Positions 52,856 to 63,451 of a stretch of DNA of 64,000 nucleotides are shown here, piece by piece. The DNA comes from Paracoccus aurantiacus. GTDB taxonomy: Bacteria; Pseudomonadota; Alphaproteobacteria; Rhodobacterales; Rhodobacteraceae. The notes below the pieces were generated by a model. It did not search any database. It was not told the origin of the DNA and saw only the letters and a list, made by a program, of their open reading frames with translations. Within the stretch, counting starts at the first letter, position 1. Each line of letters opens with the position of its first letter. Both the position numbers and the translations under genes were made by a program. The DNA lies in contig NZ_VOPL01000002.1 of NCBI RefSeq assembly GCF_007993065.1, forward strand, positions 1 through 64,000, in the 5' to 3' direction.

Positions 52856-53641
52856 ATGTTCACCATCGCCACCTGGAACATAAATTCGGTCCGTTTGCGC
52901 GCCGGGCTTGTCGAACGCCTTCTGCGCGAAGAGGCACCGGATATCCTGTGCCTGCAGGAAATCAAGTCCCCGGTCGAGAAGGTGCCGCTGGAAGGGTTCG
53001 CGGCGCTTGGCTACCGCTACATGGTGGCGCGCGGGCAGAAGGGCTATAACGGTGTGGCGATCCTGTCGCGTCTGCCGCTGCAGGATGCGGGCGACCGCGA
53101 CTATGCCAGCCTTGGCCATGCGCGCCATGTCGCGGCGCGGCTGGAAAACGGGGTGACGATACACAATTTCTACGTTCCGGCAGGCGGCGACATTCCTGAC
53201 CGCGAGGTCAATGTGAAATTCGGACAGAAGCTTGATTTCCTGACTGAAATGCGCGACGCCTTCCATGATGACGGCCCGCAGCGCTCTATCATGGTGGGGG
53301 ATCTGAACATCGCTCCGCGTGAAGATGACGTCTGGTCGCACAAGCAGCTTCTGAAAATCGTCAGCCACACGCCGGTCGAGGTCGAGCATCTTGCTGCCGC
53401 GCAGGACGCCGGCAAATGGGTGGACATCACGCGCAAGGATATTCCTGACGGTCGCCTTTACAGCTGGTGGTCCTATCGCGCAAAGGATTGGGACGCAGCC
53501 GATAAGGGTCGCAGGCTGGATCATATCTGGGCCACGCCCGACATCGCCAATGCCGGTCACGGCAGCCGTGTGCTTCGGCCCGTGCGCGGGTGGGAACAGC
53601 CGTCCGATCACGTCCCCGTCCTTGCCAGCTTTGATCTGTAA
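52856..53641 (+). CDS. xthA: Exodeoxyribonuclease III
   Basis: A 261-residue AP endonuclease/3'-5' exonuclease of base-excision repair. Motifs are TIATWNINSVRLR, ILCLQEIKS (catalytic Glu), GDLNIAPREDDVWS (Asp/Asn), DKGRRLDHIWAT and the final SDHVPV (Asp-His). It is of normal length and has no cofactor or extra domain. It stands alone between a divergent carrier gene and the CnoX operon. Confidence 0.94.
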   Translation: MFTIATWNINSVRLRAGLVERLLREEAPDILCLQEIKSPVEKVPLEGFAALGYRYMVARGQKGYNGVAILSRLPLQDAGDRDYASLGHARHVAARLENGVTIHNFYVPAGGDIPDREVNVKFGQKLDFLTEMRDAFHDDGPQRSIMVGDLNIAPREDDVWSHKQLLKIVSHTPVEVEHLAAAQDAGKWVDITRKDIPDGRLYSWWSYRAKDWDAADKGRRLDHIWATPDIANAGHGSRVLRPVRGWEQPSDHVPVLASFDL

Positions 53642-53704
53642 GCGCCCCTTTCACCGCGGGGCCTGACGCCCCATATTGGGCTCAAACACGAATCCGAGGT
53701 TCAG

Positions 53705-54622
53705 ATGGCTGAGATGCTGATTGGAAACGGTGCCGCGGCACCTGCGACTGGCGAAATCATCAAGGACGTGACCGAGGCGACTTTCATGGCCGATGTGGTC
53801 GAAAAGTCGATGGAGGTGCCCGTCATCGTCGATTTCTGGGCACCGTGGTGCGGTCCCTGCAAGACGCTCGGCCCCGCGCTGGAGGCCGAGGTCGCGAAGG
53901 CGAAGGGCCGTGTCGTCATGGCCAAGGTCAATGTCGATGAGAACCAGATGATTGCAGGGCAGTTGCGCGTGCAGTCCATTCCGACCGTCTTTGCCTTCTA
54001 CAAGGGCCAGCCGGTCGATGCCTTTCAGGGCGCGCTTTCGCCAAGCGAGATCAAGAAGTTCATCGACAAGCTGACCGCGCTTTCGGGCGATGATGGCGGT
54101 CTGTCCGAGGCGCTTGAAGCCGCCGAGGCGATGCTGAGCGAAGGCGCTTTCGACGATGCCGCCGAGACGTTCGAGGCGATTACCGGCGAGGAAGCGGAAA
54201 ATGCCGAAGCTTGGGGTGGCTGGGTCCGTGCGCTTCTGGCGGGTGGGCGCGTCGATGACGCGGCGGCAACACTTGAGAAGGTTCCGCCCGCGATCGCGTC
54301 CGCCGGCCCGGTCGAGGCCGCGCGTGCACAGCTGCAACTGTCGCGTCAGGCCGAAAATGCCGGTCCCCTGGACGACCTGCGCAGCAAGGTCGATGCAAAT
54401 CCGGACGACAGCCAGGCTCGTTTCGATTATGCGACCGCGCTTCACGCTGCCGGGCAGGTCGAGGAGGCGGTCGATCAGTTGCTTGAATCGTTCCGCCGTG
54501 ACCGAGAGTGGAATGACGGTGCGGCGCGTGCTCAGCTTTTCACCATCTTCGACGCGCTCAAGCCGACTGATCCGATTGCGCAGAAGGGGCGCCGCCGGCT
54601 GTCCAGCATGATCTTCGCATGA
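53705..54622 (+). CDS. cnoX: Thioredoxin-TPR co-chaperone CnoX (YbbN)
   Basis: A 305-residue protein with an N-terminal thioredoxin fold (WAPWCGPC, C49 and C52) and a C-terminal helical TPR part (about 120-305). The WCGPC site is complete, unlike E. coli CnoX, so it may have true redox activity. CnoX protects proteins during oxidative stress and passes them to GroEL. It overlaps the Lon-N gene by 4 bp, starting a three-gene protein-quality operon. Confidence 0.9.
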   Translation: MAEMLIGNGAAAPATGEIIKDVTEATFMADVVEKSMEVPVIVDFWAPWCGPCKTLGPALEAEVAKAKGRVVMAKVNVDENQMIAGQLRVQSIPTVFAFYKGQPVDAFQGALSPSEIKKFIDKLTALSGDDGGLSEALEAAEAMLSEGAFDDAAETFEAITGEEAENAEAWGGWVRALLAGGRVDDAAATLEKVPPAIASAGPVEAARAQLQLSRQAENAGPLDDLRSKVDANPDDSQARFDYATALHAAGQVEEAVDQLLESFRRDREWNDGAARAQLFTIFDALKPTDPIAQKGRRRLSSMIFA

Positions 54623-55257
54623 GCCATCGCGGCTTCGACTTGCCGGAAACGCTGCCCCTTTTCGTTCTGCCGGGCGCCGTGCTGATGCCGCGCACGCGGC
54701 TGCCGCTGAACATATTCGAGCCGTGCTACCTGCAAATGGTTGACGATGCACTGCGCACACCGCACCGGCTGATCGGGATGATCCAGCCGCTTGATGAAGA
54801 GGGTGAGACGCTGGCGCATATCGGATCGGCTGGGCGGATCGTGGGATTTTCCGAACAGGATGACGGGCGCTACCTGATTTCGCTGGGGCAGGTATCGCGT
54901 TTCCGGCTGAGTTCGGCCGAGCAGGGCTTTGCCCCCTATCCGCAGGGCTTTGCCGATTGGTCGGGCTTTGACGCCGATCATGGCCCGTCAGAAAGTGATC
55001 CGGGCTGGCAGCGCGACAGCTTCATGGCCCTGACACGGCGCTATATGGATGCGCACCAGCTTTCGACCGACTGGGATGCCGCCGACGATGCAGAGGCGGA
55101 ACTGCTGGTCAATTCGCTTGCCATGGCGCTGCCACTTGATCTGCAGGATAAACAGGCCCTGCTGGAGGCAGAGACCCTGACCGAGCGTCGCGAATTGCTG
55201 GAAGGGCTGCTGGAATACGAATTGCGCGGTGGCGAACAGGACGAGGTGCTGCAATGA
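54619..55257 (+). CDS. Lon N-terminal (LON substrate-binding) domain protein
   Basis: A 212-residue protein with the LonN start [48 protein letters not shown] and C-terminal helices. It has no AAA or protease domain. Such stand-alone proteins are common in alphaproteobacteria, and their role is unknown, possibly substrate binding. It overlaps both neighbours by 4 bp (ATGA). Confidence 0.88.
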   Translation: MSHRGFDLPETLPLFVLPGAVLMPRTRLPLNIFEPCYLQMVDDALRTPHRLIGMIQPLDEEGETLAHIGSAGRIVGFSEQDDGRYLISLGQVSRFRLSSAEQGFAPYPQGFADWSGFDADHGPSESDPGWQRDSFMALTRRYMDAHQLSTDWDAADDAEAELLVNSLAMALPLDLQDKQALLEAETLTERRELLEGLLEYELRGGEQDEVLQ

Positions 55258-55466
55258 CGACCGAAACACCCGAGGCTGGGCGCAAGGTGCCCGAATTCGA
55301 CCGTCACATGCTGGAAGCGCTGGTATGTCCGGTGACGCATAGCGCGCTGCATTACGACGCCGCCCGTCAGGAGCTGATCTCGAAAGCGGCGGGTCTGGCC
55401 TTTCCGATCCGCGCCGGCATTCCGATCATGCTGATCGACGAGGCGCGCCAGATCAAGGCCGACTAA
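55254..55466 (+). CDS. Trm112-family small protein
   Basis: A 70-residue Trm112/YcaR protein: [42 protein letters not shown]. Bacterial members support methyltransferases or other enzymes as small partners. Only one Cys remains of the zinc knuckle, as is common in bacterial forms. Its TAA stop shares two bases with the TAG of the convergent ubiH gene. Confidence 0.9.
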   Translation: MTTETPEAGRKVPEFDRHMLEALVCPVTHSALHYDAARQELISKAAGLAFPIRAGIPIMLIDEARQIKAD

Positions 55467-56683
55467 AGCCGCTGTCCCGTCAGCAGACGCGGCATCGGCT
55501 GCATGGTCAGTCCCGCCGCCTGCCGCATGAAGCGGCGGCGCAGGGCCGGCACCGCGTTCACAGCGCCCATCCCAAGCCCTCGGGCTGCGCGAAGAAGCGG
55601 ATTATCGTTTGAAAATAGCGTATTGACGCTGTCCATGCCAAGCGCCAGCGCCGTCGAATCGAAGCGCCGCCAGCCCTGATAGCGCTCCAACGCGGTTGCA
55701 AAACCGATATCCTGACCCTGCCGCCTGGCATCGACCAGACATTCCGCCAGCGCCGCCACGTCGCGCAGCCCAAGGTTCAACCCCTGTCCCGCAATCGGAT
55801 GGACGCCATGCGCGGCATCACCGATCAGGGCCACACGCTCGGCGATATAGTCGTTGGCCAGCGTCAGTCCCAGCGGATAGGAAAATCGTGGCCCGGCAAG
55901 CGTGACCGCACCCGTGATTGCTGCGATATGCGGCTGCAACACCTCCAGAAAGCCGGGGTCATCAAGGGCGTCTATCGCGCGCGCCTGGCGACGTGTCAGG
56001 GACCACACGATGGATGCGTGATTGCCGCGCAAAGGCAGCACCGCGAGCGGGCCCGTCGGCAGAAACACCTGATACGCGGTGCCGCCATGTGGGACGTCGG
56101 TTTTCAGTGCCGCGACAAGCGCCGTTTGCCCGTAATCCCAGCCAGATCGGCCGATCCCCGCCCGAGAGGCGACACCGGATTTGCGCCCGTCCGCACCCAC
56201 CAGCAGCTTCGCCCGCAGGCTTCGGCCATCGGACAGTGCGACGGTGATGCCCCCGGCATCGGCGGTCTGACCGACAACTTGTGTTTCCGGGATGTGGTCC
56301 AGCCGGTCCTGCATCGCGCCGATCAGCGCGCGATACAGGAAGCGGTCCTCCAGCATCTGTCCCAGAACGCCCTCTTCGATCTCGGCGCTGTCGAAGAACA
56401 GGCCGAAATGCCCGGTCTGGCCGCTGCGGGCCTGCTCTGCCACAACCTTGCGGATCGGCTGCGCGGTATCGGCCAAGCCGTCCCAGATCCCAATGGCTTT
56501 CAGCAGGCGCACGGACGCCAGCGCCAAAGCATAGGCGCGCCCGTCGAAATCATCGCTGGCACGGGCGCGGGCCGGGGCTGCATCGACCACTGCAACACGC
56601 ATTCCGGCATCCGCCAGCGCCAACCCGAGTACCGGCCCATTCAGGCCGCCGCCCGCGATCACCACATCAAAATCGTCATTCAT
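55463..56683 (-). CDS. ubiH: UbiH/COQ6-family FAD monooxygenase of ubiquinone synthesis
   Basis: A 406-residue hydroxylase. The FAD motif is [20 protein letters not shown] (5-24), the DG motif [13 protein letters not shown], and [21 protein letters not shown] binds the flavin ribityl chain. It hydroxylates the ubiquinone ring. UbiH, UbiF and UbiI are hard to separate by eye, so the position hydroxylated is uncertain. The 3' end overlaps trm112. It diverges from the amidase gene. Confidence 0.9.
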   Translation of the reverse strand: MNDDFDVVIAGGGLNGPVLGLALADAGMRVAVVDAAPARARASDDFDGRAYALALASVRLLKAIGIWDGLADTAQPIRKVVAEQARSGQTGHFGLFFDSAEIEEGVLGQMLEDRFLYRALIGAMQDRLDHIPETQVVGQTADAGGITVALSDGRSLRAKLLVGADGRKSGVASRAGIGRSGWDYGQTALVAALKTDVPHGGTAYQVFLPTGPLAVLPLRGNHASIVWSLTRRQARAIDALDDPGFLEVLQPHIAAITGAVTLAGPRFSYPLGLTLANDYIAERVALIGDAAHGVHPIAGQGLNLGLRDVAALAECLVDARRQGQDIGFATALERYQGWRRFDSTALALGMDSVNTLFSNDNPLLRAARGLGMGAVNAVPALRRRFMRQAAGLTMQPMPRLLTGQRL

Positions 56684-56802
56684 GGCGCAAAGTCTATGCC
56701 GACCCGCCCGCGGCGTCCATGCAGCAAAAGTGGTGGACGCCGCGCAACGCTCGGATTAGCGTTTGCCGGGTGAAAACAGGTCGATAACTGAGGGTTTGGC
56801 GG

Positions 56803-58131
56803 ATGGACTGGCTGACGGCGACGGCATGCGAGCAGGGGCGCGGGATCATGGCCGGTCTCGTCTCTCCGGTGGATCTGACCGACGCTTATCTCGATGCCGT
56901 CGAACGGCATCCCGACCGGGATCTGATCTTTGCCCGGCTCACGCCCGAGCGCGCGCGCTCAGAAGCGATTGCTGCGCATGACCGTGCCAAAAGCGGGCTC
57001 AGGCGCGGGCTGCTGGACGGGGTGGCGATCAGCTGGAAAGACAATATCGACAGCGCCGGTGTCGCAACCGAAGGCGGGTCCGCGCTGTTGAAGGGCCGGA
57101 CGCCGGACACTGACGCAGCGGTGCTGGTGAACGCGGAACGCGCCGGGCTGGGCTGCCTTGGCAAGACGCATATGACGGAACTTGCCTTCAGCGGGCTTGG
57201 CGTGAACCCGATGACCGCCACCCCGCCGAACGCGCTTGATCCCGCCCTTGCGCCGGGCGGGTCCAGTTCCGGTTCTGCTGTTTCGGTGGCGCTCGGGCTG
57301 GCAGCGGCCAGCATTGGTTCCGATACCGGCGGCTCTATCCGTCTTCCTTCGGCGTGGAACGGGCTTGTCGGCTTCAAGCCGACGCCCGGCGCGGTGCCGA
57401 TGCGCGGCGTGCTGCCGCTTTGCGCACGTTTCGATGTCGCCGGCCCGCTGGCCCGTAGTGTCGAAGATTGTGCCCAGCTTTTCGCCGCGATCACCGGCGG
57501 GCGCGCGCCCGATCTGGCGGATGCAGAGCCGGGCCGTCTGCGGCTTCTGGTGCTTGATGGCGCGCCCTTTCAGGACGCGCGCGAAGCCCCCGTCACCGCC
57601 TTCGAAGAAGCGGTGGAGCAGCTTGGCAAGGCAGGCGTGCAGATCGCGCGGGCCGCGCCCGATTGCGTGGCCGAAGCGCTTTCGCTTTCAACCACGCTGT
57701 TCGCGCCCGAAGCCTATGGCACTTGGTCAGCCCATATCGAAGACGCGCCCGAAGCAATGTATCCGCCTATTCTGTCGCGCTTTCGCGCGGGGCGCGATGT
57801 ATCCGCGCCGGAATATGTCGCGGGCTGGATCACGCTCGACCGGCTGCGTGCGATCTGGGCCGATGCGGTATCGGGCTTTGACGCGGTCATCCTGCCGACC
57901 GCACCGAACCTGCCCCCGGATCGCGAGGCGCTGCTGAAGGATGGCGAATATTTCGCGACCGAGAACCTGCTGACGTTGCGCAATACCCGCATCGGCAATC
58001 TTCTGGGTCTGCCCGCGATCAGTCTTCCGACGGCGCGACCGGCCTGCGGGATCATGGCGATGGGTGCGGCGGGCGACGATCTGCGTCTTCTGCGTGTCGC
58101 CCGCGCCATGGAGGTTGCGCTTTCCGACTAA
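56803..58131 (+). CDS. Amidase-signature family hydrolase
   Basis: A 442-residue amidase. The Ser-Ser-Lys triad is visible: K79 in VAISWKDNIDSAG, the serine cluster PGGSSSGSAV around 155, and nucleophile S178 in GSDTGGSIRLP. It resembles GatA but the other GatCAB genes are absent and the C-terminal half is short, so an amide or ureide substrate is more likely. GAGGG precedes the ATG. It is followed by an aminotransferase 77 bp on. Confidence 0.87.
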   Translation: MDWLTATACEQGRGIMAGLVSPVDLTDAYLDAVERHPDRDLIFARLTPERARSEAIAAHDRAKSGLRRGLLDGVAISWKDNIDSAGVATEGGSALLKGRTPDTDAAVLVNAERAGLGCLGKTHMTELAFSGLGVNPMTATPPNALDPALAPGGSSSGSAVSVALGLAAASIGSDTGGSIRLPSAWNGLVGFKPTPGAVPMRGVLPLCARFDVAGPLARSVEDCAQLFAAITGGRAPDLADAEPGRLRLLVLDGAPFQDAREAPVTAFEEAVEQLGKAGVQIARAAPDCVAEALSLSTTLFAPEAYGTWSAHIEDAPEAMYPPILSRFRAGRDVSAPEYVAGWITLDRLRAIWADAVSGFDAVILPTAPNLPPDREALLKDGEYFATENLLTLRNTRIGNLLGLPAISLPTARPACGIMAMGAAGDDLRLLRVARAMEVALSD

Positions 58132-58208
58132 GCTCACTGGACTGGACGCTTCGCATTCTGTAACCTCTGGGAATAACGGGGCGAAACGACCCTGAACGAG
58201 AGGCAGTC

Positions 58209-59381
58209 ATGGCAACACCCGAGCGGTTTTCGAACCTGCCGGAATACGCATTTCCGCGCCTGCGCGCGTTGCTGTCGGGTATTGAGCCCGGCGGCGAACC
58301 TGTTGTCATGACCATCGGAGAGCCCCGCCATCAGTTGCCCGGCTTCGTGGCCCCGATCATGGCCGAGAATATCTCGCAATTTGGAAAATATCCGCCGAAC
58401 GAGGGCTCTGCGCCTTTGCTTGACGCGGTGTCGGGATGGATTTCGCGACGCTATGGTATAGAGGTTGCGCCGGATCGCATCATGGCGCTGAACGGCACGC
58501 GAGAGGGTCTTTTCAACGCCGCGCTTGCGCTTTGCCCGGAAGAAAAGAACGGTCAGCGCCCCGCGATCCTTGTGCCGAACCCGTTTTATCAGGTCTATGC
58601 CGTCGCCGCCGCCGCCGTGGGGGCCGAGGCGATATTTGTGTCCGCGACCGCCGAAAGCGGTCACTTGCCGGACTATACCGCGCTTGACCCCGCGCTTCTT
58701 GATCGGGTCGCCATCGCCTATATCTGCTCGCCCGCGAACCCGCAGGGTGCGATCGCAGATGAGGATTACCTTGAACGGCTGATCGCGCTGGCGGAGCGGC
58801 ACGATTTCCTGGTCTTTGCCGACGAATGCTATTCCGAGATCTGGCGCGATGCGCCGCCGCCGGGTGCGCTCGCGGTCGCGACACGGATGGGGCTGGCGGA
58901 TCGCGTCGTAATCTTCAACTCGCTGTCCAAACGGTCGAACCTTCCCGGCCTGCGGTCGGGGTTTGCGGCGGGCAGCAGGGGGGCGATCGCCCAGATGCGT
59001 CGCTTGCGCAGCTATTCCGGCGCACCATTGTCGCTGCCTGCGCAGGCGGTCAGCGCGGCCGCATGGGCGGATGAGGATCACGTGCGCGACAGCCTGGCGC
59101 TTTATCAGCGCAAATATGCGGTGGCTGACCGCGTGCTGGGCAATGTGCCCGGTTATCGTGGACCGGAGGGCGGGTTTTTCCTGTGGCTTCCGGTGAAGGA
59201 CGGCGAAGACGCGGCGAAGACACTGTGGCGCGAGGCGGGGATACAGGTCCTGCCCGGCGCGTATCTGTCGCGCGATGTGGACGGCGAAAATCCCGGCAAG
59301 GGATATATCCGCGTCGCTCTTGTGGCGAGTGAAGACGAAACCGAACAGGCGCTGAACCGTCTGAAGCAGGTCATATACTAG
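58209..59381 (+). CDS. Class I/II aminotransferase, DapC-like
   Basis: A 390-residue PLP enzyme. The Schiff-base lysine is K241 in [35 protein letters not shown] and [10 protein letters not shown] are also conserved. It resembles succinyldiaminopimelate aminotransferases (DapC) of the lysine/peptidoglycan path, given the YPP-type motif [12 protein letters not shown]. Other members transaminate different amino acids. GAGAGG precedes the ATG. Confidence 0.87.
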   Translation: MATPERFSNLPEYAFPRLRALLSGIEPGGEPVVMTIGEPRHQLPGFVAPIMAENISQFGKYPPNEGSAPLLDAVSGWISRRYGIEVAPDRIMALNGTREGLFNAALALCPEEKNGQRPAILVPNPFYQVYAVAAAAVGAEAIFVSATAESGHLPDYTALDPALLDRVAIAYICSPANPQGAIADEDYLERLIALAERHDFLVFADECYSEIWRDAPPPGALAVATRMGLADRVVIFNSLSKRSNLPGLRSGFAAGSRGAIAQMRRLRSYSGAPLSLPAQAVSAAAWADEDHVRDSLALYQRKYAVADRVLGNVPGYRGPEGGFFLWLPVKDGEDAAKTLWREAGIQVLPGAYLSRDVDGENPGKGYIRVALVASEDETEQALNRLKQVIY

Positions 59382-59394
59382 AAGGGACAGGGGC

Positions 59395-62007
59395 ATGGCG
59401 AGCTGGCAGGCGAAACAACGCGATCCGCTTTTCGACCAGAACACGCAGGCTGCGCTGGAACGGCGTGGCAAGGAACTGGTCGGGGCGGGGCTTGTCTTGC
59501 TGGCAGTCGTGCTGGCGCTGATCCTGTATAGCTGGTCGCCTGACGATCCCAGCTTTCTGGCCGCGACCGATCAGCCGCCGGTGAACATGCTGGGCCGCTT
59601 CGGGGCATATATTGCAGCACCTCTGATGATGATTGCGGGCTATGGCGCATGGGGCCTTGCGCTTGGCGCCTTCGTCTGGGGGCTGCGCCTGATGCTGCAC
59701 CGGGGCGAGGACCGCGTGATGCGCGCGGTGTTCCTGCCCATCGCCGTCGCACTCGGCTCGGTCTATTGCGCGGCCCTGGTGCCGCCAGCCGACTGGCAGG
59801 AAAGCTTTGGCATGGGCGGGCATTTCGGCGACATGATGATGGGCGGCCTGATGACGCTGCTGCCTTTCGGTGCGGCAGCATCGCTGAAGCTTGGTGCGCT
59901 GCTGATGGCGGCCGGCGCGATTGCATTCTATGGCTTCGTTCTCGGGTTCGATCTGGCAGAAGCACGCCGCCTGATCCGCTGGCTGGCGGTTGGACTTGTC
60001 ACCGCCTATGCGGCGCTGTTCGGGTTGATGGGCCGCGGCGCGACAGGTGCCGTCGGCGCGGCGCAGGGCATGAAGGCCCGCGCGGCAGAGCGCAAGGCGA
60101 AGGCCGAAACCAATGCCGAATTGCGTGGCGAGGCGTCGCGAACCCTGTTCCGCCGCCGCAAGGGCGAGGATTGGGACGAGGAGTCCGAACTTGTCGAGCC
60201 CGAAGCACATGACGCGACCGCGCCGTCATCTGACGAGGTGTCGGCACGGATCACCGACGCGATTTCGAAGCGGGGCAGCAATCTGCTCAGCTCCGTCACT
60301 CAGCGGTTGAATGCCAATCGTCAGGACGTCGCGCTTGAGGACCCGGAGGAGGCGGACGACGCGATAGAGCCCGCCGATCCGCACCCCTTCGGTGCGGCAA
60401 CCGCCCGCGTCGTGATCCCGGCGAAACGCACTGACCAGCCGTCCCGCAAGGCCCAGTCCGAGGCGCAGCCGTCGCTTCGGTTCGATGAAAGCGCCAGCGA
60501 TTTCGAATGCCCGCCGCTGTCGCTGCTGACTGCGCCCAGCACCATCGAGCGTCATACCCTTTCGGACGAGGCTTTGGCCGAGAACGCCCGGATGCTGGAA
60601 GCTGTGCTGGACGATTATGGCGTCAAGGGCCAGATCACCGCCGTTCATCCCGGCCCGGTGGTCACGCTGTACGAACTCGAACCCGCGCCGGGCCTGAAGG
60701 CATCACGTGTGATCGGGCTATCGGATGACATTGCCCGTTCCATGTCTGCACTGTCCGCGCGTGTTTCGACCGTGCCGGGCCGTACGGTGATCGGGATCGA
60801 ACTGCCGAACGCGCGCCGTGAAAAGGTGCTGCTGCGCGAGATCCTGTCGGCCAAGTCCTATGGCGACGCGTCCTATCCGCTGCCCTTGGCGCTTGGGAAA
60901 GACATCGGCGGCGGCCCGGTTGTGTCCAATCTTGCGAAGATGCCGCATTTGCTGATCGCGGGGACCACGGGGTCCGGTAAATCGGTCGCCATCAACACCA
61001 TGATCCTGTCGCTTCTGTACAAGCTGACGCCTGACGAATGCCGCCTGATCATGATCGACCCGAAGATGCTGGAACTGTCGGTTTATGACGGCATTCCGCA
61101 TCTGCTGTCCCCGGTCGTGACCGACCCCAAGAAGGCCGTTGTCGCGCTGAAATGGGTCGTGGCCGAGATGGAAGAGCGTTACCGCAAGATGTCCAAGATG
61201 GGCGTCCGCAACATCGAAGGCTATAACGGCCGCGTCCGCGAGGCGCTGTCGAAGGACGAAATGTTCAAGCGGACCGTCCAGACCGGCTTCGACGAAGACA
61301 CGGGCGAGCCGATCTTCGAGACCGAAGAATTCCAGCCCGAGACCTTCCCCTATATCGTCGTCATCGTGGACGAGATGGCCGACCTGATGATGGTTGCGGG
61401 AAAGGAAATCGAGGCCTGCATCCAGCGTCTGGCCCAGATGGCCCGCGCATCCGGCATCCACCTGATCATGGCGACGCAGCGCCCCTCGGTCGATGTCATC
61501 ACCGGCACGATCAAGGCGAACTTCCCGACCCGGATCAGCTTCCAGGTCACCTCGAAGATCGACAGCCGCACCATTCTGGGTGAACAGGGCGCCGAACAGC
61601 TGCTGGGGCAGGGTGACATGCTGTATATGGCCGGCGGGTCCAAGATCACCCGCGTTCACGGGCCCTTTGTCAGCGATGAAGAGGTCGAGGAGGTCGTGAA
61701 CCATCTGAAATCCTTCGGGCCGCCGACCTATAAATCCGGCGTTGTTGACGGGCCAGAGGATGAGGTTGCAGGCGACATTGACGCGGTTCTGGGCCTTGGC
61801 AATTCGGCCGACGGTGATGACGCGCTTTACGATCAGGCGGTGATGATCGTGGCGAAGGACCGCAAATGCTCGACCAGCTACATCCAGCGCAAGCTCGCCA
61901 TCGGCTATAACAAGGCCGCTCGTATCGTCGAGATGATGGAAGATCAGGGCGTCGTCAGCAGCGCCAACCATGTCGGCAAGCGCGAAGTGCTGGTTCCCGA
62001 GATTTGA
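59395..62007 (+). CDS. ftsK: DNA translocase FtsK
   Basis: An 870-residue septal DNA pump. Four membrane helices lie at about 28-185, then a charged linker (190-380), and the RecA-like motor: Walker A GTTGSGKS (523-530), Walker [13 protein letters not shown], and [21 protein letters not shown]. The C-terminal gamma winged helix (from about 810) is [20 protein letters not shown], which reads KOPS-type DNA. It begins 13 bp after the aminotransferase stop, so they are probably co-transcribed. Confidence 0.95.
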   Translation: MASWQAKQRDPLFDQNTQAALERRGKELVGAGLVLLAVVLALILYSWSPDDPSFLAATDQPPVNMLGRFGAYIAAPLMMIAGYGAWGLALGAFVWGLRLMLHRGEDRVMRAVFLPIAVALGSVYCAALVPPADWQESFGMGGHFGDMMMGGLMTLLPFGAAASLKLGALLMAAGAIAFYGFVLGFDLAEARRLIRWLAVGLVTAYAALFGLMGRGATGAVGAAQGMKARAAERKAKAETNAELRGEASRTLFRRRKGEDWDEESELVEPEAHDATAPSSDEVSARITDAISKRGSNLLSSVTQRLNANRQDVALEDPEEADDAIEPADPHPFGAATARVVIPAKRTDQPSRKAQSEAQPSLRFDESASDFECPPLSLLTAPSTIERHTLSDEALAENARMLEAVLDDYGVKGQITAVHPGPVVTLYELEPAPGLKASRVIGLSDDIARSMSALSARVSTVPGRTVIGIELPNARREKVLLREILSAKSYGDASYPLPLALGKDIGGGPVVSNLAKMPHLLIAGTTGSGKSVAINTMILSLLYKLTPDECRLIMIDPKMLELSVYDGIPHLLSPVVTDPKKAVVALKWVVAEMEERYRKMSKMGVRNIEGYNGRVREALSKDEMFKRTVQTGFDEDTGEPIFETEEFQPETFPYIVVIVDEMADLMMVAGKEIEACIQRLAQMARASGIHLIMATQRPSVDVITGTIKANFPTRISFQVTSKIDSRTILGEQGAEQLLGQGDMLYMAGGSKITRVHGPFVSDEEVEEVVNHLKSFGPPTYKSGVVDGPEDEVAGDIDAVLGLGNSADGDDALYDQAVMIVAKDRKCSTSYIQRKLAIGYNKAARIVEMMEDQGVVSSANHVGKREVLVPEI

Positions 62008-62012
62008 TCTGC

Positions 62013-62030
62013 GCCCCGGTCCGCCGGGGC
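62013..62030. terminator. Hairpin between convergent ftsK and flavin-reductase genes
   Basis: GCCCCGG (62013-62019) pairs perfectly with CCGGGGC (62024-62030) around TCCG, just 5 bp after the ftsK stop. There is no T run on either strand, so termination efficiency is doubtful. Confidence 0.5.
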
Positions 62031-62043
62031 ACAGCAGCAACGA

Positions 62044-62913
62044 TCATGCAGGATGCTCGGCATCGCGCAGCAGCCGCGCCCACCATGCCAGCTCGTCCAG
62101 CATGATCGTTGCATTGTTTTCCAGATGCGGAATTGCACCTAGCGTCGCCTCCCCCGCCATCAGCGGCTTCAGATCGGCATAGGTGATATGGACGGCATCG
62201 CGGACTGCGACCATGCGCAGTTCAGCCGTGATCGCCCGCAAATGTTCGACCGCGCGCGCCCCGCCAACACCGCCATAGGCGACGAAAGCAACGGGTTTTC
62301 GCATGGCGTCCAGATGGTCGAGCGCGTTTTTCAGCACCGCCGTCGGCGCGTGATTGTATTCCGCGACCGTCAGGATATAGGCATCGAAGCCCTGCATCAT
62401 CGCCACGAACGCATCGGCGGCGCGCCGCTGCGCGTCAGACGCATGGGGCGCGCCGAAGAAGGGCAAGTCGTGGTCGCGCAGATCGACCCCGGTGATCGCA
62501 AAACCGCCGTGATCGGCCGCCTTCCCGGCAATCCAGTTGGCGGGCTGGTCACTGAACCGGCCCTCTCGCGTGCTGCCGGTGATGACGGCCAGCCGGATCG
62601 GCGCGTCTGGCGCGCGGTTCCGCGCCAGCAATGTCAGGGCCGTGCTGTCCACCTGTTCCAACGCCGGATCAAGCAGATCGAGATGCTGCGCGAACTCCGC
62701 GGTTTGTTGCCACGCGCCCGTTTGCTCGTCTGACGCAAAGCGCGTGACGATCACCAGCTTCTCATCCGAGCGATAGATCTCGTTGCCGAGCCATCCGTAT
62801 TCTGCGCTGATCGGCCCCAGCCGGGATGTTTCTGCCATCTGCAGATCGGCGAGGTCGTCCAGCTTTCCGGGCTTTGGCGTAAAGACGTTCAGATATATCC
62901 TGTCATCGCGCAT
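62044..62913 (-). CDS. Fusion of ABM-type monooxygenase domain and NADPH-dependent FMN reductase
   Basis: A 289-residue two-domain protein. Residues 1-95 look like an antibiotic-biosynthesis-monooxygenase (ABM) ferredoxin-like domain (YLNVFTPKPGKLDDLADLQM). Residues 106-289 are a flavodoxin-fold FMN reductase with LAVITGSTREGRFSDQPANW (FMN loop 113-121) and YNHAPTAVLKNALDHL. It might reduce quinones or aromatic electrophiles. It is divergent from an HxlR regulator with a shared palindrome, so it is likely its target. GGAG precedes the ATG. Confidence 0.82.
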   Translation of the reverse strand: MRDDRIYLNVFTPKPGKLDDLADLQMAETSRLGPISAEYGWLGNEIYRSDEKLVIVTRFASDEQTGAWQQTAEFAQHLDLLDPALEQVDSTALTLLARNRAPDAPIRLAVITGSTREGRFSDQPANWIAGKAADHGGFAITGVDLRDHDLPFFGAPHASDAQRRAADAFVAMMQGFDAYILTVAEYNHAPTAVLKNALDHLDAMRKPVAFVAYGGVGGARAVEHLRAITAELRMVAVRDAVHITYADLKPLMAGEATLGAIPHLENNATIMLDELAWWARLLRDAEHPA

Positions 62914-62940
62914 CGGCTTTCTCCTTCACTTTGGTCACGG

Positions 62941-62957
62941 GCTTACTTAATGTAAGC
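62941..62957. promoter_or_regulatory. Perfect palindromic operator between reductase and HxlR genes
   Basis: GCTTAC-TTAAT-GTAAGC is a perfect 6-bp inverted repeat with a 5-bp A/T centre, in the middle of the 86-bp divergent gap. Its form suits a small dimeric winged-helix regulator such as HxlR. Confidence 0.7.
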
Positions 62958-62999
62958 TGATACGCCGGATAAGAACGGATCTGAGAAACCGGAACGGAT

Positions 63000-63377
63000 A
63001 TGGAAGTAAGTGCCCCAAACGCCGACCCGATGACGGCCGATTGCCCCGGCCGCGACCTGTTCCTGCTGGCGACCGGCAAATGGACGCTGCTGATCCTCTG
63101 GTCGCTGAAATCGGGTCCGCGCCGCTTTCATCAGTTGCGCGACGATGTCGAAGGGATCAGCGAACGCGTCCTCTCTGCGACGCTGAAAAGCCTGTGCCGA
63201 AATGGCCTGACGATGCGCCATGTCGAAGCCTCGATCCCGCCGAAAGTCAGCTATGAGCTGACCCCGACGGGCAAGGGCCTGCTGTCGGTCATGGAAGGAT
63301 TGACCGGCTGGATCGCCGCAGAAATCCACACGGTCGAAGATGCCAAGGCCCGCTATGACCGCGAGAATGAGGTCTGA
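63000..63377 (+). CDS. HxlR-family transcriptional regulator
   Basis: A 125-residue winged-helix regulator: LLATGKWTLLILWSLKSGPRRFHQL is cut here as LATGKWTLLILWSLKSGPRR, then ISERVLSATLKSLCRNGLTM and YELTPTGKGLL. C15 in ADCPGRDLF matches the position of the redox Cys in YodB/QorR-type sensors, which respond to quinones or diamide. It probably represses the divergent flavin reductase through the palindrome. An in-frame ATG at 63030 is a possible alternative start that would keep the Cys. Confidence 0.9.
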   Translation: MEVSAPNADPMTADCPGRDLFLLATGKWTLLILWSLKSGPRRFHQLRDDVEGISERVLSATLKSLCRNGLTMRHVEASIPPKVSYELTPTGKGLLSVMEGLTGWIAAEIHTVEDAKARYDRENEV

Positions 63378-63451
63378 CGAGCGGGTTGCAGATCCCCGCC
63401 GACGTGCATCTTTGGAGTAGCGCAACCGCTGCGAACTTGCGAAACAGAGCC

